Shown in pieces: positions 24,882 through 33,626 of a stretch of 64,000 bases of DNA. Made by a program: the position numbers and the translations under genes. The stretch is from Gordonia sputi NBRC 100414. Its GTDB lineage: Bacteria; Actinomycetota; Actinomycetes; Mycobacteriales; Mycobacteriaceae. The notes under the pieces are model-generated. The model was not told where the DNA came from. It saw only the letters and a list, made by a program, of their open reading frames with translations, and made no database searches. Position 1 is the stretch's first letter, and each line of letters starts with the position of its first letter. Location of the stretch: the NCBI RefSeq assembly GCF_000248055.1, contig NZ_BAFC01000123.1, positions 38,277 to 102,276 on the forward strand. Reading direction: 5' to 3'.

Positions 24882-25952
24882 ATGACCGCTTCTGCCATCA
24901 AGCTCGGTATGCCCATCAATTACGCCGGTGATTTTCGCGAGACGATCGACAACCTCGTCGACTTCGAGTCGGCGGGTGTCGCTCGAATCGCGGTGCCCGA
25001 GGCATACAGCTTCGACGCCGTGAGCCAGCTCGGCTACATCGCAGCGCGCACCGAGAAGATGGAGCTGCAGTCGGCGATCCTGCCGATGTACTCGCGCACA
25101 CCGTCGAACTTGGCGATGACCGCGGCGGGGCTCGACTTCATCAGTGGTGGTCGCTTCGTGCTGGGTATCGGAGCGTCGGGGCCGCAGGTGATCGAGGGCT
25201 TCCACGGTGTGAAGTACGACTACCCGGTGGGGCGCGCGCGTGAGAACGCCGACATCTGTCGACTGATCTGGCGTCGGGAGAAGACGGAGTACCGAGGCAA
25301 GCACTACACACTGCCGTTCACCAAGGAGGACGGCGGCACAGGGCTTGGCAAGCCGCTGAAGATCATCAATCATCCTGTCCGCGAGAACATTCCGATGTTG
25401 CTCGCTGCTATCGGTCCGAAGAACACCGAACTCGCGGCCGAGATGTTCGAAGAGTTCCAGCCCTTCCTGTTCCACCCCGAGCACGTCGACGTCGCGTTCG
25501 GTGAACCGCTGGCAGCGGGCAAGGCGAAGCGCGATCCTTCGCTGCCCGAGCTGGGAATTGTGGTGCAGGCAACCGCACGGGTGACCGAGGACGCCGAGCA
25601 GATCGAGAACGCGTCGCAGATGGTTCGGCACCAGGCGGCGCTCTACATCGGCGGAATGGGCGCGCGCGGGAAGAACTTCTACAACCAGCTCACCGTCCGT
25701 TACGGCTACGCCGACGCGGCCAAGGAGATCCAGGACCTCTACCTCGACGGCAAGAAGGTCGAGGCTGCCGCGGCGGTTCCCGCAGATCTGGTCGAAGCGA
25801 TGAGCCTGATCGGTCCGCGTTCACTGGTGACCGAGCGCGTCGCGGCGTTCCGCGCGGCGGGTGTCACGTGCATCCTCGCTGCTCCGGTGGCGCCGACGCA
25901 TAAGGAGCGGGTCGAAGACATGGCTCAGCTCGCGGAGATCTTCGCGAGCTGA
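24882..25952 (+). CDS. LLM-class, probably F420-dependent oxidoreductase
   Basis: 356 residues from the ATG at 24882 (GGAAG upstream). It is a luciferase-like TIM barrel: IKLGMPINYAGDF at the N-terminus, the VPEAYSFDAVSQLGYIAARTEKM region, then SGGRFVLGIGASGPQVIEGFHG, as in F420-dependent enzymes such as Rv0953c. The substrate is unknown. The gene begins just after a repeat block, which suggests the promoter region was rearranged. Its last codons form one side of a 13-bp hairpin shared with the convergent glycoside hydrolase gene. Confidence 0.88.
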   Translation: MTASAIKLGMPINYAGDFRETIDNLVDFESAGVARIAVPEAYSFDAVSQLGYIAARTEKMELQSAILPMYSRTPSNLAMTAAGLDFISGGRFVLGIGASGPQVIEGFHGVKYDYPVGRARENADICRLIWRREKTEYRGKHYTLPFTKEDGGTGLGKPLKIINHPVRENIPMLLAAIGPKNTELAAEMFEEFQPFLFHPEHVDVAFGEPLAAGKAKRDPSLPELGIVVQATARVTEDAEQIENASQMVRHQAALYIGGMGARGKNFYNQLTVRYGYADAAKEIQDLYLDGKKVEAAAAVPADLVEAMSLIGPRSLVTERVAAFRAAGVTCILAAPVAPTHKERVEDMAQLAEIFAS

Positions 25953-25956
25953 GCCA
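25921..25956. terminator. Bidirectional hairpin built into the LLM gene end
   Basis: TGGCTCAGCTCGC (coding) and GCGAGCTGAGCCA (coding plus 3' side) make a perfect 13-bp stem around a ten-base, partly self-complementary loop. The LLM stop codon lies within the right arm. The glycoside hydrolase gene converges 25 bases away, so one hairpin can end both. Confidence 0.65.
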
Positions 25957-25977
25957 GCCTTCGTCCGCATTCAGCGG

Positions 25978-27750
25978 TCAGTTGGTTTTCGTTGATGTGC
26001 CCGCCGAGCTCTTGGTTGCGGTTGCTGCTGCCGTTTGTGTAGCGGTCGGCGTTGCCGTTGCCGTCACCTTGGGTGTCGCCGTTGCCGTGGGTGTCGCGGT
26101 TGCCGTGGCTGTTGCTGTTGGCGTTGCAGTAGCCGTAACTGTCGGTGTTGCGGTTGGCTTGGACGTTGCAGTCGCAGTCGCCGTGGGTGTTGCAGTTGCA
26201 GTAGCCGTGGGCGTTGCGGTTGCACTCGGCGACGCGGTGGTCTTTGTCGTCGACGGACTTGCCGCGGTCGGTGTTGCCGTCGCGGTCGGTGTTGCCGTCG
26301 CGGTCGGAGTTGCGGCGGCCGCCGAGGTGGTCGTCGGGGTGGCCGTCGGCGCGGCGGTTGTTGTCGCCGTGGTTGTTGTCGCCGGGACCGTCTCGCTACT
26401 TGCTTGTGCGGCAAGCTTTGTGACGGTCGTGGTCGTGGCGGCGTTAGTGCCGTACGCATTGCCCAGCGCTGCCGCCAAGTCGTTCAGCATCTGCTGGAAC
26501 TGGGCGGCCAGTGCGGCCATCATCTGCTGCAGAGCATCGTTGAGCGCTGTCGACGGGTCCGTGGTTCCGCCGCCCGTATTCCCGCCGCCCGTATTTCCGC
26601 CGCCGGTGTTGCCGCCGCCGGTCGACGGTGTACCCGGATTCGATCCGGATGCATACTTCGCGATGAGTTCCGCCAAGACCTGAGCCGCTGGTTTCGCTGT
26701 CCAGTCGGTGTGGAAGAGTCCGAAATTGTCTTCAGTGGTGCCGTCTCCGGTCTTGGTGTCACGCGTCTCGTAAATGTAGATCGGTCCGGCGCCGGTCTGC
26801 TTCTGCCAGGTCTCGATGAAGTCCTGGATGAAGGCTGCCTGCTGGGCTTCGGTGTACGCGCCGGAGGTCGGTTGGCCGTACTCGGTGATCCAGATCTTCT
26901 TCGCGGAGTCGCCATACTGCGTCATCAGCGCTCGGATGGCCGCGATCTGCAGAGAGGGCGCGTCCGGATGGTCGTTCGTCGAGTACGACGCGTCGTACTG
27001 GTACGGGTGGTACGAGAGGGCGTTGAAGTATCCCGCCGCGCCTGCCGCGTACATCTGAGAGATGAAGTCGATGGGGTTCAACGTGTTGCCGCTCGTCACG
27101 GCAGCGCCGACGACGCCGGCGATCACGACGGCGTCAGGGTCCGCGGCCTTGATGGCGGCGTAGGCGGCCTTGAGCATTGCCGTGTAAGCGGCAGGATCGA
27201 TTGGGTTGTAGAAGAGGGTTGAGTTGGGCTCGTTCCACACTTCGTACCCTGAAATCTTGCCCTTGTAACGCGTTGCGACCGCAGTCGTGAAACCTGCGTA
27301 CACGGCTGGATCAGTGTGACCATTGATGATGTTGCCTGCCCACCACGGTGTTGCGGCGATCGTCGCCACCAGGCTGATCCCTCGTGACTGTGCAGCGTTG
27401 ACAAGCTGGTCGAGTTGGGTCCAGTCGTACACGCCCTGACGATTTTCGACGCTGGCCCACGGGATGAGCACCCGCACGCTGGTCACGCCGAGTGATTGGA
27501 TCTTGTCGAGGGTCGTGTTCATGTCGGCACTGCTCAACGAGTACAGCGACGAGTCGGCTATGCCGATGGTGGTTGATGATTCATCGATAACCGCCGCCAT
27601 GGTGTAGGGCAGGGTTACGGTGCGGATCTGAGAAACCGAAGACTTGCCCGCCGGAGAGACGGCAGGGAAGTCGATGGCAACCAGACCGGTGCCGAGAAGT
27701 GCTGCAGCGCAGAGCGTTAAAGACCTGGTACGAAGACGTGATGCGGGCAT
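25978..27750 (-). CDS. Secreted glycoside hydrolase (GH39/PslG-like) with long Pro-Thr-Ala tail
   Basis: 590 residues from the ATG at 27750 (AGGA nine bases upstream). A signal peptide is followed by a clan-A TIM barrel (about 60-370) with the acid/base Glu174 in VWNEPN and the nucleophile Glu290 in WITEYGQ. A GGGNT linker repeat (378-395), a predicted amphipathic helical segment (402-433) and a tail of about 130 residues of TPTATA repeats end the protein. There is no LPXTG or membrane anchor. It is one of three paralogues in the window and faces gmd. It probably cuts the cell's own EPS, as PslG does; the tail could span or bind the cell wall. Confidence 0.85.
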   Translation of the reverse strand: MPASRLRTRSLTLCAAALLGTGLVAIDFPAVSPAGKSSVSQIRTVTLPYTMAAVIDESSTTIGIADSSLYSLSSADMNTTLDKIQSLGVTSVRVLIPWASVENRQGVYDWTQLDQLVNAAQSRGISLVATIAATPWWAGNIINGHTDPAVYAGFTTAVATRYKGKISGYEVWNEPNSTLFYNPIDPAAYTAMLKAAYAAIKAADPDAVVIAGVVGAAVTSGNTLNPIDFISQMYAAGAAGYFNALSYHPYQYDASYSTNDHPDAPSLQIAAIRALMTQYGDSAKKIWITEYGQPTSGAYTEAQQAAFIQDFIETWQKQTGAGPIYIYETRDTKTGDGTTEDNFGLFHTDWTAKPAAQVLAELIAKYASGSNPGTPSTGGGNTGGGNTGGGNTGGGTTDPSTALNDALQQMMAALAAQFQQMLNDLAAALGNAYGTNAATTTTVTKLAAQASSETVPATTTTATTTAAPTATPTTTSAAAATPTATATPTATATPTAASPSTTKTTASPSATATPTATATATPTATATATSKPTATPTVTATATPTATATATATPTATATPKVTATATPTATQTAAATATKSSAGTSTKTN

Positions 27751-27944
27751 CGGGCAGATTCCTGTCAGTTGCCCCCCTTGACTACAGAGTAGATACAAAA
27801 ATCGATTCGGGTGAGTTAATTGGGGGTTACTGAACGGTTCGGAGCGGATTCGACTGCGGATTTGTGGATGGGTTTCATGTTGCGGGTTCACAGAAGGGTT
27901 TCAGGTTGTCCCGGTTTCAGGTGGGGAGTCGCGCCACAACGCAA

Positions 27945-27976
27945 AGATGCCCCCGCCGGTGAAGGCGGGGGCATCT
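27945..27976 (-). terminator. Terminator hairpin downstream of gmd
   Basis: AGATGCCCCCGCC and GGCGGGGGCATCT make a perfect 13-bp stem with a six-base loop (GGTGAA). It lies 55 bases after the gmd stop on the minus strand and about 195 bases before the start of the glycoside hydrolase gene, so the latter probably has its own promoter. Confidence 0.75.
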
Positions 27977-28031
27977 GAGGTGGTGCAGCAGGTGGAGCCG
28001 AGTGGCGACCGACGTGTCGGGCGGCGTGCTG

Positions 28032-29024
28032 TCAGATGGCGACGGCTTGGCTGGGCGACTCGATGGAGACGTCTGACTCCACCATCATCCGGACCAGCGA
28101 CTTGAAGTCGACGCGAGGTTTCCAGCCAAGCTTCTCGTGCGCCTTGGTGGAGTCACCGATGAGGAGGTCGACCTCTGCGGGGCGGAAGAACGCAGGGTCG
28201 GTCTCGACGTACCGCTCCCAGTCATCGATTCCGACGGTCTCGAAAGCGACGTCGAGCAACTCGCGAATCGTGTGCGTCTCCCCGGTCGAGATGACATAGT
28301 CGTCGGCCTCGTCCTGCTGGAGCATCCTCCACATCGCGTCGACGTAGTCTCCGGCGAAGCCCCAGTCGCGCTTCGCGTCCAAGTTGCCCAGAACCAGCTT
28401 GTCCTGGAGGCCCAGACTGATGCGTGCCACGGCCTGTGAGACCTTTCTGGTCACGAATTCAGGCCCGCGCCGCGGGGATTCGTGGTTGAACAGAATGCCC
28501 GAGCTCGCATGCATGCCGTACGACTCGCGATAGTTGATCGTCATGTAGTGCCCGTAGACCTTGGCGACGCCGTAGGGCGAGCGCGGCCAGAGCAGCGTCG
28601 ACTCACGCTGAGGGACGTCTTGCACCTTGCCGAACATCTCCGAGCTCGACGCTTGGTAGAAGCGCACAGCCTTGCCGGAGTCGTCGGAGTAGAAGCGTAC
28701 GGCCTCGAGCATATTGAGAACGCCGAGACCTGTTACTGCACTTGTCAATTCGGCGTTGTCCCAGGAGTATGCGACAAACGACACCGCACCGAGGTTGTAC
28801 ACCTCGTCGGGCTGAGCCTTTGCCAGTGCCCTGATGAGGCTCGCCAGGTCGAGAAGATTGCCGCTGAGGATCTTCACGTACGGGTGACTGCGTCGCAGTG
28901 CCGGCAGCTTGGGGTTGTTCTGCCCACGGATCAGTCCGTAGACCTCGTAACCCTTCTCATGCAGCAATTCGGAGAGATAGAGCCCGTCCTGGCCGGTCAC
29001 GCCCGTGATCAGTGCGGTTTTCAA
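28032..29024 (-). CDS. gmd: GDP-mannose 4,6-dehydratase
   Basis: 330 residues from a TTG at 29024, with GAGGTG eight bases upstream. Extended [17 protein letters not shown] nucleotide-binding loop, active-site SSSEMFG, YGVAK (YXXXK), [15 protein letters not shown] and [14 protein letters not shown], all Gmd hallmarks. It makes GDP-4-keto-6-deoxy-mannose, the precursor of GDP-fucose, GDP-rhamnose or GDP-perosamine. It is divergent from the large plus-strand EPS operon across a 715-bp gap, and a second Gmd-type protein is the second gene there. Confidence 0.92.
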   Translation of the reverse strand: MKTALITGVTGQDGLYLSELLHEKGYEVYGLIRGQNNPKLPALRRSHPYVKILSGNLLDLASLIRALAKAQPDEVYNLGAVSFVAYSWDNAELTSAVTGLGVLNMLEAVRFYSDDSGKAVRFYQASSSEMFGKVQDVPQRESTLLWPRSPYGVAKVYGHYMTINYRESYGMHASSGILFNHESPRRGPEFVTRKVSQAVARISLGLQDKLVLGNLDAKRDWGFAGDYVDAMWRMLQQDEADDYVISTGETHTIRELLDVAFETVGIDDWERYVETDPAFFRPAEVDLLIGDSTKAHEKLGWKPRVDFKSLVRMMVESDVSIESPSQAVAI

Positions 29025-29739
29025 CGTGTGTTCACCTCAATGCTTGCCAGCAGCCGTGTAGATCCGGCGTCTGAGTGTTTGGACTAAGCAGGAGCAACAA
29101 CAGAGTCTGCATAGTGTGCGCGCTTGAATTACAACTGATTTCTGCCACCCCGGCAACCGTAGTGGCAGTAGTCACAGACGATGGCAAAACTGTATCAGGA
29201 AATATGAAACATTCGCGCGTTCAGCAGCGATATGAACTCAATGCCTACGATCCGTTTCACTCAAACTCACAGGAAACCTGCGGTATCGGGAGGACTGCAT
29301 AGGAATTGCTTGTCACTCCAATGTCGATCTGACCCCAGGCAGCCAGGCGTGACGCACTGCAGATGTTCCCTTCTGTTCACTCAATGGAAACACGGGATTA
29401 GCTGGGGCGAAACGCAACGTGACGTCGACATTCGTCGATGTCAGCGCTAAACGTGATGGTCCGCACATGGCTGTAACGACCGCGATTCGTCGGTCGAATG
29501 GTGTGATAGACACGTGGAGACGGTGACAATGTCCGATTCTGTCGTCTGCGCGCGTCAAGCATCTCGGCTGCCAGATTTTAATGTCGGAGCCGCTCGCTGG
29601 AAGGAATACTCTCCGCGACTGGGTTACGCTTGCGCGGTGTGTAACGGGAGATGATCTTCGGATTCAACGATGAACCGAGCAGAACACTGTGTATTGCCCT
29701 CTTGAGTCAACGTCCACGAATGGCGGTTTCTAAGAAATC
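29025..29739. promoter_or_regulatory. Long AT-richer divergent intergenic region
   Basis: 715 bases without a supported gene between divergent gmd and the GT4 gene. Base composition is visibly nearer even than the surrounding genes, with several A/T runs (for example TTGAATTACAACTGATTTC near 29127). Short ORFs here have poor codon bias. It must hold the promoters of both units and is a natural Lsr2 target; exact promoters cannot be fixed by eye. Confidence 0.5.
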
Positions 29740-30852
29740 ATGCGCCTCGCAATAGCTCATGACTACCTCACGCAAAGGGGTGGCGCCGAGAAGGTCGTCT
29801 TGGCACTGGCAAAAGCGTTCCCCGACGCGCCCATCTACACCACCCTCTTCGATGCGGACGGTACGTATCCCGAGTTCTCCTCCATGGACATTCGGCCCAG
29901 CTTTCTCAACCATGTGGGCCCCCTGCGTCGAAACCATCGGGCGGCACTCCTCGCGCTACCGCCTGCGGCACGGTCGGTGAAGATCGACGCAGATGTCGTG
30001 ATCGCGAGTTCGAGCGGCTGGTCACACGGGTTTCAGACGACCGGGCGCAAGATCGTCTACTGCTACTCGCCTGCCCGATGGCTCTACCAGACCGATGCGT
30101 ATCTCGGTGACGGGGCCGGACTGGCCAAGCGGGTCACGCTGGCACTCATGGCGCCATCACTACGTCGCTGGGACCGTAGAGCAGCAGCGCAATGTGATCA
30201 GTACCTCGCCATCTCACGCGCCGTCGCAGGCAGAATCAACGACGTGTACGGCCTCGACGCGGCCGTGCTGCCGGCGCCGGTCACACTCACCGCACTGCCG
30301 GATTCCGCGATGGAGACTGTCCGCGAGATCGAGCCACTTGTGCGAGAAGGGGACTCGTTCTACCTGTGCGTTTCTCGATTGTTGGCCTACAAGAACGTAG
30401 ACAAGGTGCTCGACGCTTTCGCCGGCAGTGGACGCAAGCTCGTCGTGGTCGGGCGTGGACCCGAGCGCGATGCGCTTGTGGCAAAGAACCTTCCGAATGT
30501 GACCTTCCTCCAGGATCTTTCGGACGCGCAGATGTCGTGGCTCTATCGGCACTGTCGTGCAGTGGTCGCGGCCAGTCTGGAGGACTACGGCCTCACTCCT
30601 CTCGAGGGCGCGATCTACGGGAAGCCCTGCGCCGTGCTGCGTTGGGGTGGCTTCTTGGACACAGTCGTCGAAGGTGTGACTGGGGTCTACTTCGACAATC
30701 CCGATCCGCGCTCGATTGCTCAGGCGGTGTCCTCGTTGGAGGAGATCGAATGGGATCCACGCGTGATCGCCAACCACACGTCCCAGTTCAGTGAAGAGAT
30801 GTTCAGTTCGCAGATGCGCCACCACGTCGACAAGCTGGTGCAGTACGCATGA
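29740..30852 (+). CDS. Glycosyltransferase family 4 (mannosyltransferase-like)
   Basis: 370 residues with a GT-B fold. The N-terminus IAHDYLTQRGGAEKV and YCYSPARWLYQTDAYL are typical of WbaZ/WbdA-like mannosyltransferases of the GT4 family, followed by YLCVSRLLAYKNVDKVL and the E-X7-E motif LEDYGLTPLEGA. GDP-mannose as donor fits the neighbouring Gmd genes. It is the first gene of the operon running to 40983 and overlaps the next start by ATGA. Its own start has no strong ribosome site. Confidence 0.9.
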   Translation: MRLAIAHDYLTQRGGAEKVVLALAKAFPDAPIYTTLFDADGTYPEFSSMDIRPSFLNHVGPLRRNHRAALLALPPAARSVKIDADVVIASSSGWSHGFQTTGRKIVYCYSPARWLYQTDAYLGDGAGLAKRVTLALMAPSLRRWDRRAAAQCDQYLAISRAVAGRINDVYGLDAAVLPAPVTLTALPDSAMETVREIEPLVREGDSFYLCVSRLLAYKNVDKVLDAFAGSGRKLVVVGRGPERDALVAKNLPNVTFLQDLSDAQMSWLYRHCRAVVAASLEDYGLTPLEGAIYGKPCAVLRWGGFLDTVVEGVTGVYFDNPDPRSIAQAVSSLEEIEWDPRVIANHTSQFSEEMFSSQMRHHVDKLVQYA

Positions 30853-31835
30853 GCGCGTCAGCGCCGATAGCGCTCATCACAGGTGTCGAGGGCCAGGACG
30901 GCTGGTATCTGAGCCAGTTGCTGAAGTCCCAGGGTTACGAAGTGCACGGTACGGTTCACCGCAAGCCGAGCATCGGGGACGAGACCGTCGAACAACTGAT
31001 CGCGAACAGAGTGGGCATCCACGTCGCTGATGTGGTCGATGCCGACAGAATGCGAATGCTGTTCGACGCTGTGCGGCCCGATCACGTCTTCCACCTCGCA
31101 GGCGTGTCATCGGTTGCGCGGTCGTGGGAAGACCCGGTCGGCACGACTCGCACCAACTCCATGGGCACAGCTGTGGCGGTCGCCGAGGCCCTTCGGTTTC
31201 AGAGCGTGTCCGGTAAACCCGTCACGTTCGTCAACGCGTCGAGCGCAGAGGTGTTCGCGGGATCTGGCCGCGTTCCGATCGACGAGACGGCACCGATCGC
31301 ACCGATCACTCCGTATGGCGCGTCCAAAGCGCTCGGTCACACGCTGTGTGTTGCCTACCGGGCCAAGGGCCTCGCCGCGTCGAATGTGATCTTGTTCAAC
31401 CACGAATCGCCGAAGCGGCCCAACACCTTTGTGACCGGTCGGATCGCGGAAACAGTTGCGCGGATCGCGGCAGGGAGCTCCGAGACACTCTCGCTGGGCA
31501 ACTTGAGCGCGCAGCGTGACTGGGGGTGGGCACCCGACTACGTCGATGCGATGCGTCGGATCGCACTGACCGGACGCGGCGAGGACTACGTCGTCGCTAC
31601 CGGAACGCTGCACTCTGTCGCCGATTTCGTTGCCGCGGCGTTCGCATCCGTCGGTATCGAGGATTGGGCGCAGCGAGTCGAGGTGGCAGATCACCTCGGG
31701 CGACCCAACGACGCCGCGGTGCTCGTCGGCGACTCGACGCGGTTGCGTACCGAGTTGAACTGGGCACCGACGCGGACGTTCGAACAGATCGCAGAGTCCA
31801 TGGTCAATCACTATGCGCAGAAAGAGATGGCATGA
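30849..31835 (+). CDS. Gmd-type NAD(P)-dependent epimerase/dehydratase (second copy)
   Basis: 328 residues. GVEGQDGWYLSQLL, NASSAEVFAGSG, YGASK (YXXXK) and NHESPKRPNTFVTGR follow the Gmd pattern, but the SS[ST]E active-site block reads SSAE and the middle is more divergent than in the gmd at 28032. It may be a GDP-4-keto-6-deoxy-mannose reductase (giving GDP-rhamnose) or a second dehydratase. A four-base overlap (ATGA) links it to the GT4 before it and another links it to the acetyltransferase after it. Confidence 0.85.
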   Translation: MSASAPIALITGVEGQDGWYLSQLLKSQGYEVHGTVHRKPSIGDETVEQLIANRVGIHVADVVDADRMRMLFDAVRPDHVFHLAGVSSVARSWEDPVGTTRTNSMGTAVAVAEALRFQSVSGKPVTFVNASSAEVFAGSGRVPIDETAPIAPITPYGASKALGHTLCVAYRAKGLAASNVILFNHESPKRPNTFVTGRIAETVARIAAGSSETLSLGNLSAQRDWGWAPDYVDAMRRIALTGRGEDYVVATGTLHSVADFVAAAFASVGIEDWAQRVEVADHLGRPNDAAVLVGDSTRLRTELNWAPTRTFEQIAESMVNHYAQKEMA

Positions 31836-32482
31836 CGGTGGAAAGCGCCCGGCAGGATGAAACGGGTTCTGAGCAGAGCGAGCCGACGATCACGCTGCCG
31901 CAGCGAGACGACTTCACGCCGCGCTACGACTTCAACGACATCAGTAAGTTGGGCAAGGCGCGCAACAGGATCGGCATCCTGCTGTACAACTCGTTGATCA
32001 CGCACATCCCGTCGCACACTGTGCGGCAGGGGTTTCTGCGAGCCTTTGGCGCGAAGATCGGGAAGGGCACATCGATTCTTCGTGGCTGCCTCTTCTTCGA
32101 CATCGACCAGGTGCGGATCGGCGACTACTGCTCCATCGGATTCCGATGCCTGTTCGACGCTCGATCGGGCATTCTGATCGGCGACAACGTGGTGATCGCA
32201 TCGGACACACAGATCATCGCCGGGCACCACGACCCCAACAGTCCAACCTTTGCGCCGATTCTCAATCCGGTGCGGATCGGTGACTACGTGTGGCTGGCAA
32301 GTCGGTCGACCGTGCTCGCGAACGTCGACATCGGTCGAGGTGCGGTGGTTGGTGCGTGCGCACTGGTGACGAAGCCGGTGCACGACCTCGAGATGGTTGC
32401 CGGTGTGCCTGCGAAGGTTCGCTCCATGCGAGACCCTGATGCGTTGCAGTATCGGCCGTTCTATCGGCCGCTGCTGTACTGA
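31832..32482 (+). CDS. Left-handed beta-helix (hexapeptide) O-acyltransferase
   Basis: 216 residues from the ATG at 31832, which overlaps the upstream TGA. A short N-terminal helix region is followed by hexapeptide repeats (IGKGTSILRG, VRIGDYCSIGF, ILIGDNVVIAS) and the catalytic His region IAGHHDPNS, ending DLEMVAGVPAKVRS, which is the WbbJ/NodL-type acetyltransferase ending. It would add an acetyl group to a sugar of the lipid-linked unit in the cytoplasm. The presence of an SGNH esterase at the operon end fits an acylated polymer. Confidence 0.9.
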   Translation: MTVESARQDETGSEQSEPTITLPQRDDFTPRYDFNDISKLGKARNRIGILLYNSLITHIPSHTVRQGFLRAFGAKIGKGTSILRGCLFFDIDQVRIGDYCSIGFRCLFDARSGILIGDNVVIASDTQIIAGHHDPNSPTFAPILNPVRIGDYVWLASRSTVLANVDIGRGAVVGACALVTKPVHDLEMVAGVPAKVRSMRDPDALQYRPFYRPLLY

Positions 32483-32531
32483 CGATCAGAACCCGGAGAG
32501 GCGATCGGAACACGGAGAGGATGCCGCTGCT

Positions 32532-33626
32532 GTGAATGCAGGATCGGTGAATGCAGGATTACGAGTGATCTACGTTGCGCCCGAGGCTGCCGCGGGTGGC
32601 GTCGGTGCATTTGCTGACCTCTTGCTGCCTGCAATCCGTGACCTGGTCGGCGACGTCGTCGAGATCCGCCACGGTAAGCCGGGATCGGACACTGTTGCGC
32701 AACTGCGTGCGCGTCGTGCTCAGGTCACCGAGGCGATCGCCGGTGCAGGTGGTCGCGACGTGATCGTGCACAGCGAACTGTCCGGCGGTTCGGTCGAATC
32801 TCTGTGGCCGACTGCGCGTCTGGGCGTTCGGTCGACGGCAGTGGTACATGACCCACCCAATCTGGTGTGGTGGCCATTTCGGACCAAGTTCTTGGCGGAC
32901 CGCCGGGTACTCAACCACGGCCTGCATTTCGGTGCGCGCCCGGTGTCACATCAGGTCGAGAAGTACCTCGGTGCCCGACGTGAGTACTTTGCGCTCAGTG
33001 AGATCGGCGCCGAGTCGATTCGCCGCCGATTCCCCGGGGCCACCGTGAAGCGGACCTACCACCCGACCACCACGAGCGTCGAGCTGCCAGAGCCCTCGTT
33101 GCGGCCGCGTGCAGTGGGACTCTTCGGGATCGTGTACCGGGGCAAGGGTTTTGAGCACATTGCCCGAATCCGTGAGGTGCTGCCCGACGACATCGAGATC
33201 CGCATCGCAGGTCGCGGGACGGAGTCGATTCCGTCATCGCCGGGCGTCACCGTCCTCGGCACGCTCGACGAGGAGCAGCTCGCGGAGTTCTTCGGCTCGA
33301 TCCAAGCGCTGCTGATGCCGTACGGGCGACGCAGCCCGTACGGGATCGCATACCCGGCGTCAGCGGTTGCGGCGCAAAGCATTTCCCATCAAACGCCCTA
33401 CATTGCGACCGATCACGGAGCGCTCGGTGAGCTTGGCGCCGAGGGCGGAGCCATCGTCGTGCCGGGCGAAGCGGACGACCTCGCGGGACTCCTGGCCGCG
33501 CAGGCGACACAGTTGCTCGACGATCCGGCCCGCATCGGAACCCTCCACGACGAACTCGTGCGCATGTGTAAGGAACGCACACCCAAGCAGGTTGCGGAAG
33601 TGCTCGTAGAAACGTGGTCACGGTGA
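32532..33626 (+). CDS. Glycosyltransferase family 4
   Basis: 364 residues. GT-B fold: VIYVAPEAAAGGVGAFADLL at the N-terminus, LFGIVYRGKGFEHIARI in the second domain and IQALLMPYGRRSPYGIAYPASA near the nucleotide site. The usual E-X7-E is not obvious, so the family is less certain than for its neighbours. The start is placed at GTG 32532, eleven bases after GGAGAGG; an identical context 15 bases on offers GTG 32547, because GTGAATGCAGGATCG is almost exactly duplicated. It lies 49 bases after the acyltransferase gene. Confidence 0.8.
   Translation: MNAGSVNAGLRVIYVAPEAAAGGVGAFADLLLPAIRDLVGDVVEIRHGKPGSDTVAQLRARRAQVTEAIAGAGGRDVIVHSELSGGSVESLWPTARLGVRSTAVVHDPPNLVWWPFRTKFLADRRVLNHGLHFGARPVSHQVEKYLGARREYFALSEIGAESIRRRFPGATVKRTYHPTTTSVELPEPSLRPRAVGLFGIVYRGKGFEHIARIREVLPDDIEIRIAGRGTESIPSSPGVTVLGTLDEEQLAEFFGSIQALLMPYGRRSPYGIAYPASAVAAQSISHQTPYIATDHGALGELGAEGGAIVVPGEADDLAGLLAAQATQLLDDPARIGTLHDELVRMCKERTPKQVAEVLVETWSR

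Noticed and set aside
26035..27222. A 395-codon plus-strand frame very rich in Cys and Arg
   Set aside because: It is the antisense of the repeat tail and barrel of the secreted hydrolase. The Cys/Arg runs come only from the hexamer repeats.
29651..29755. A 34-codon leader ORF overlapping the GT4 start at 29740
   Set aside because: The GGGAG site touches its ATG, too close to work, and its codon use is poor.
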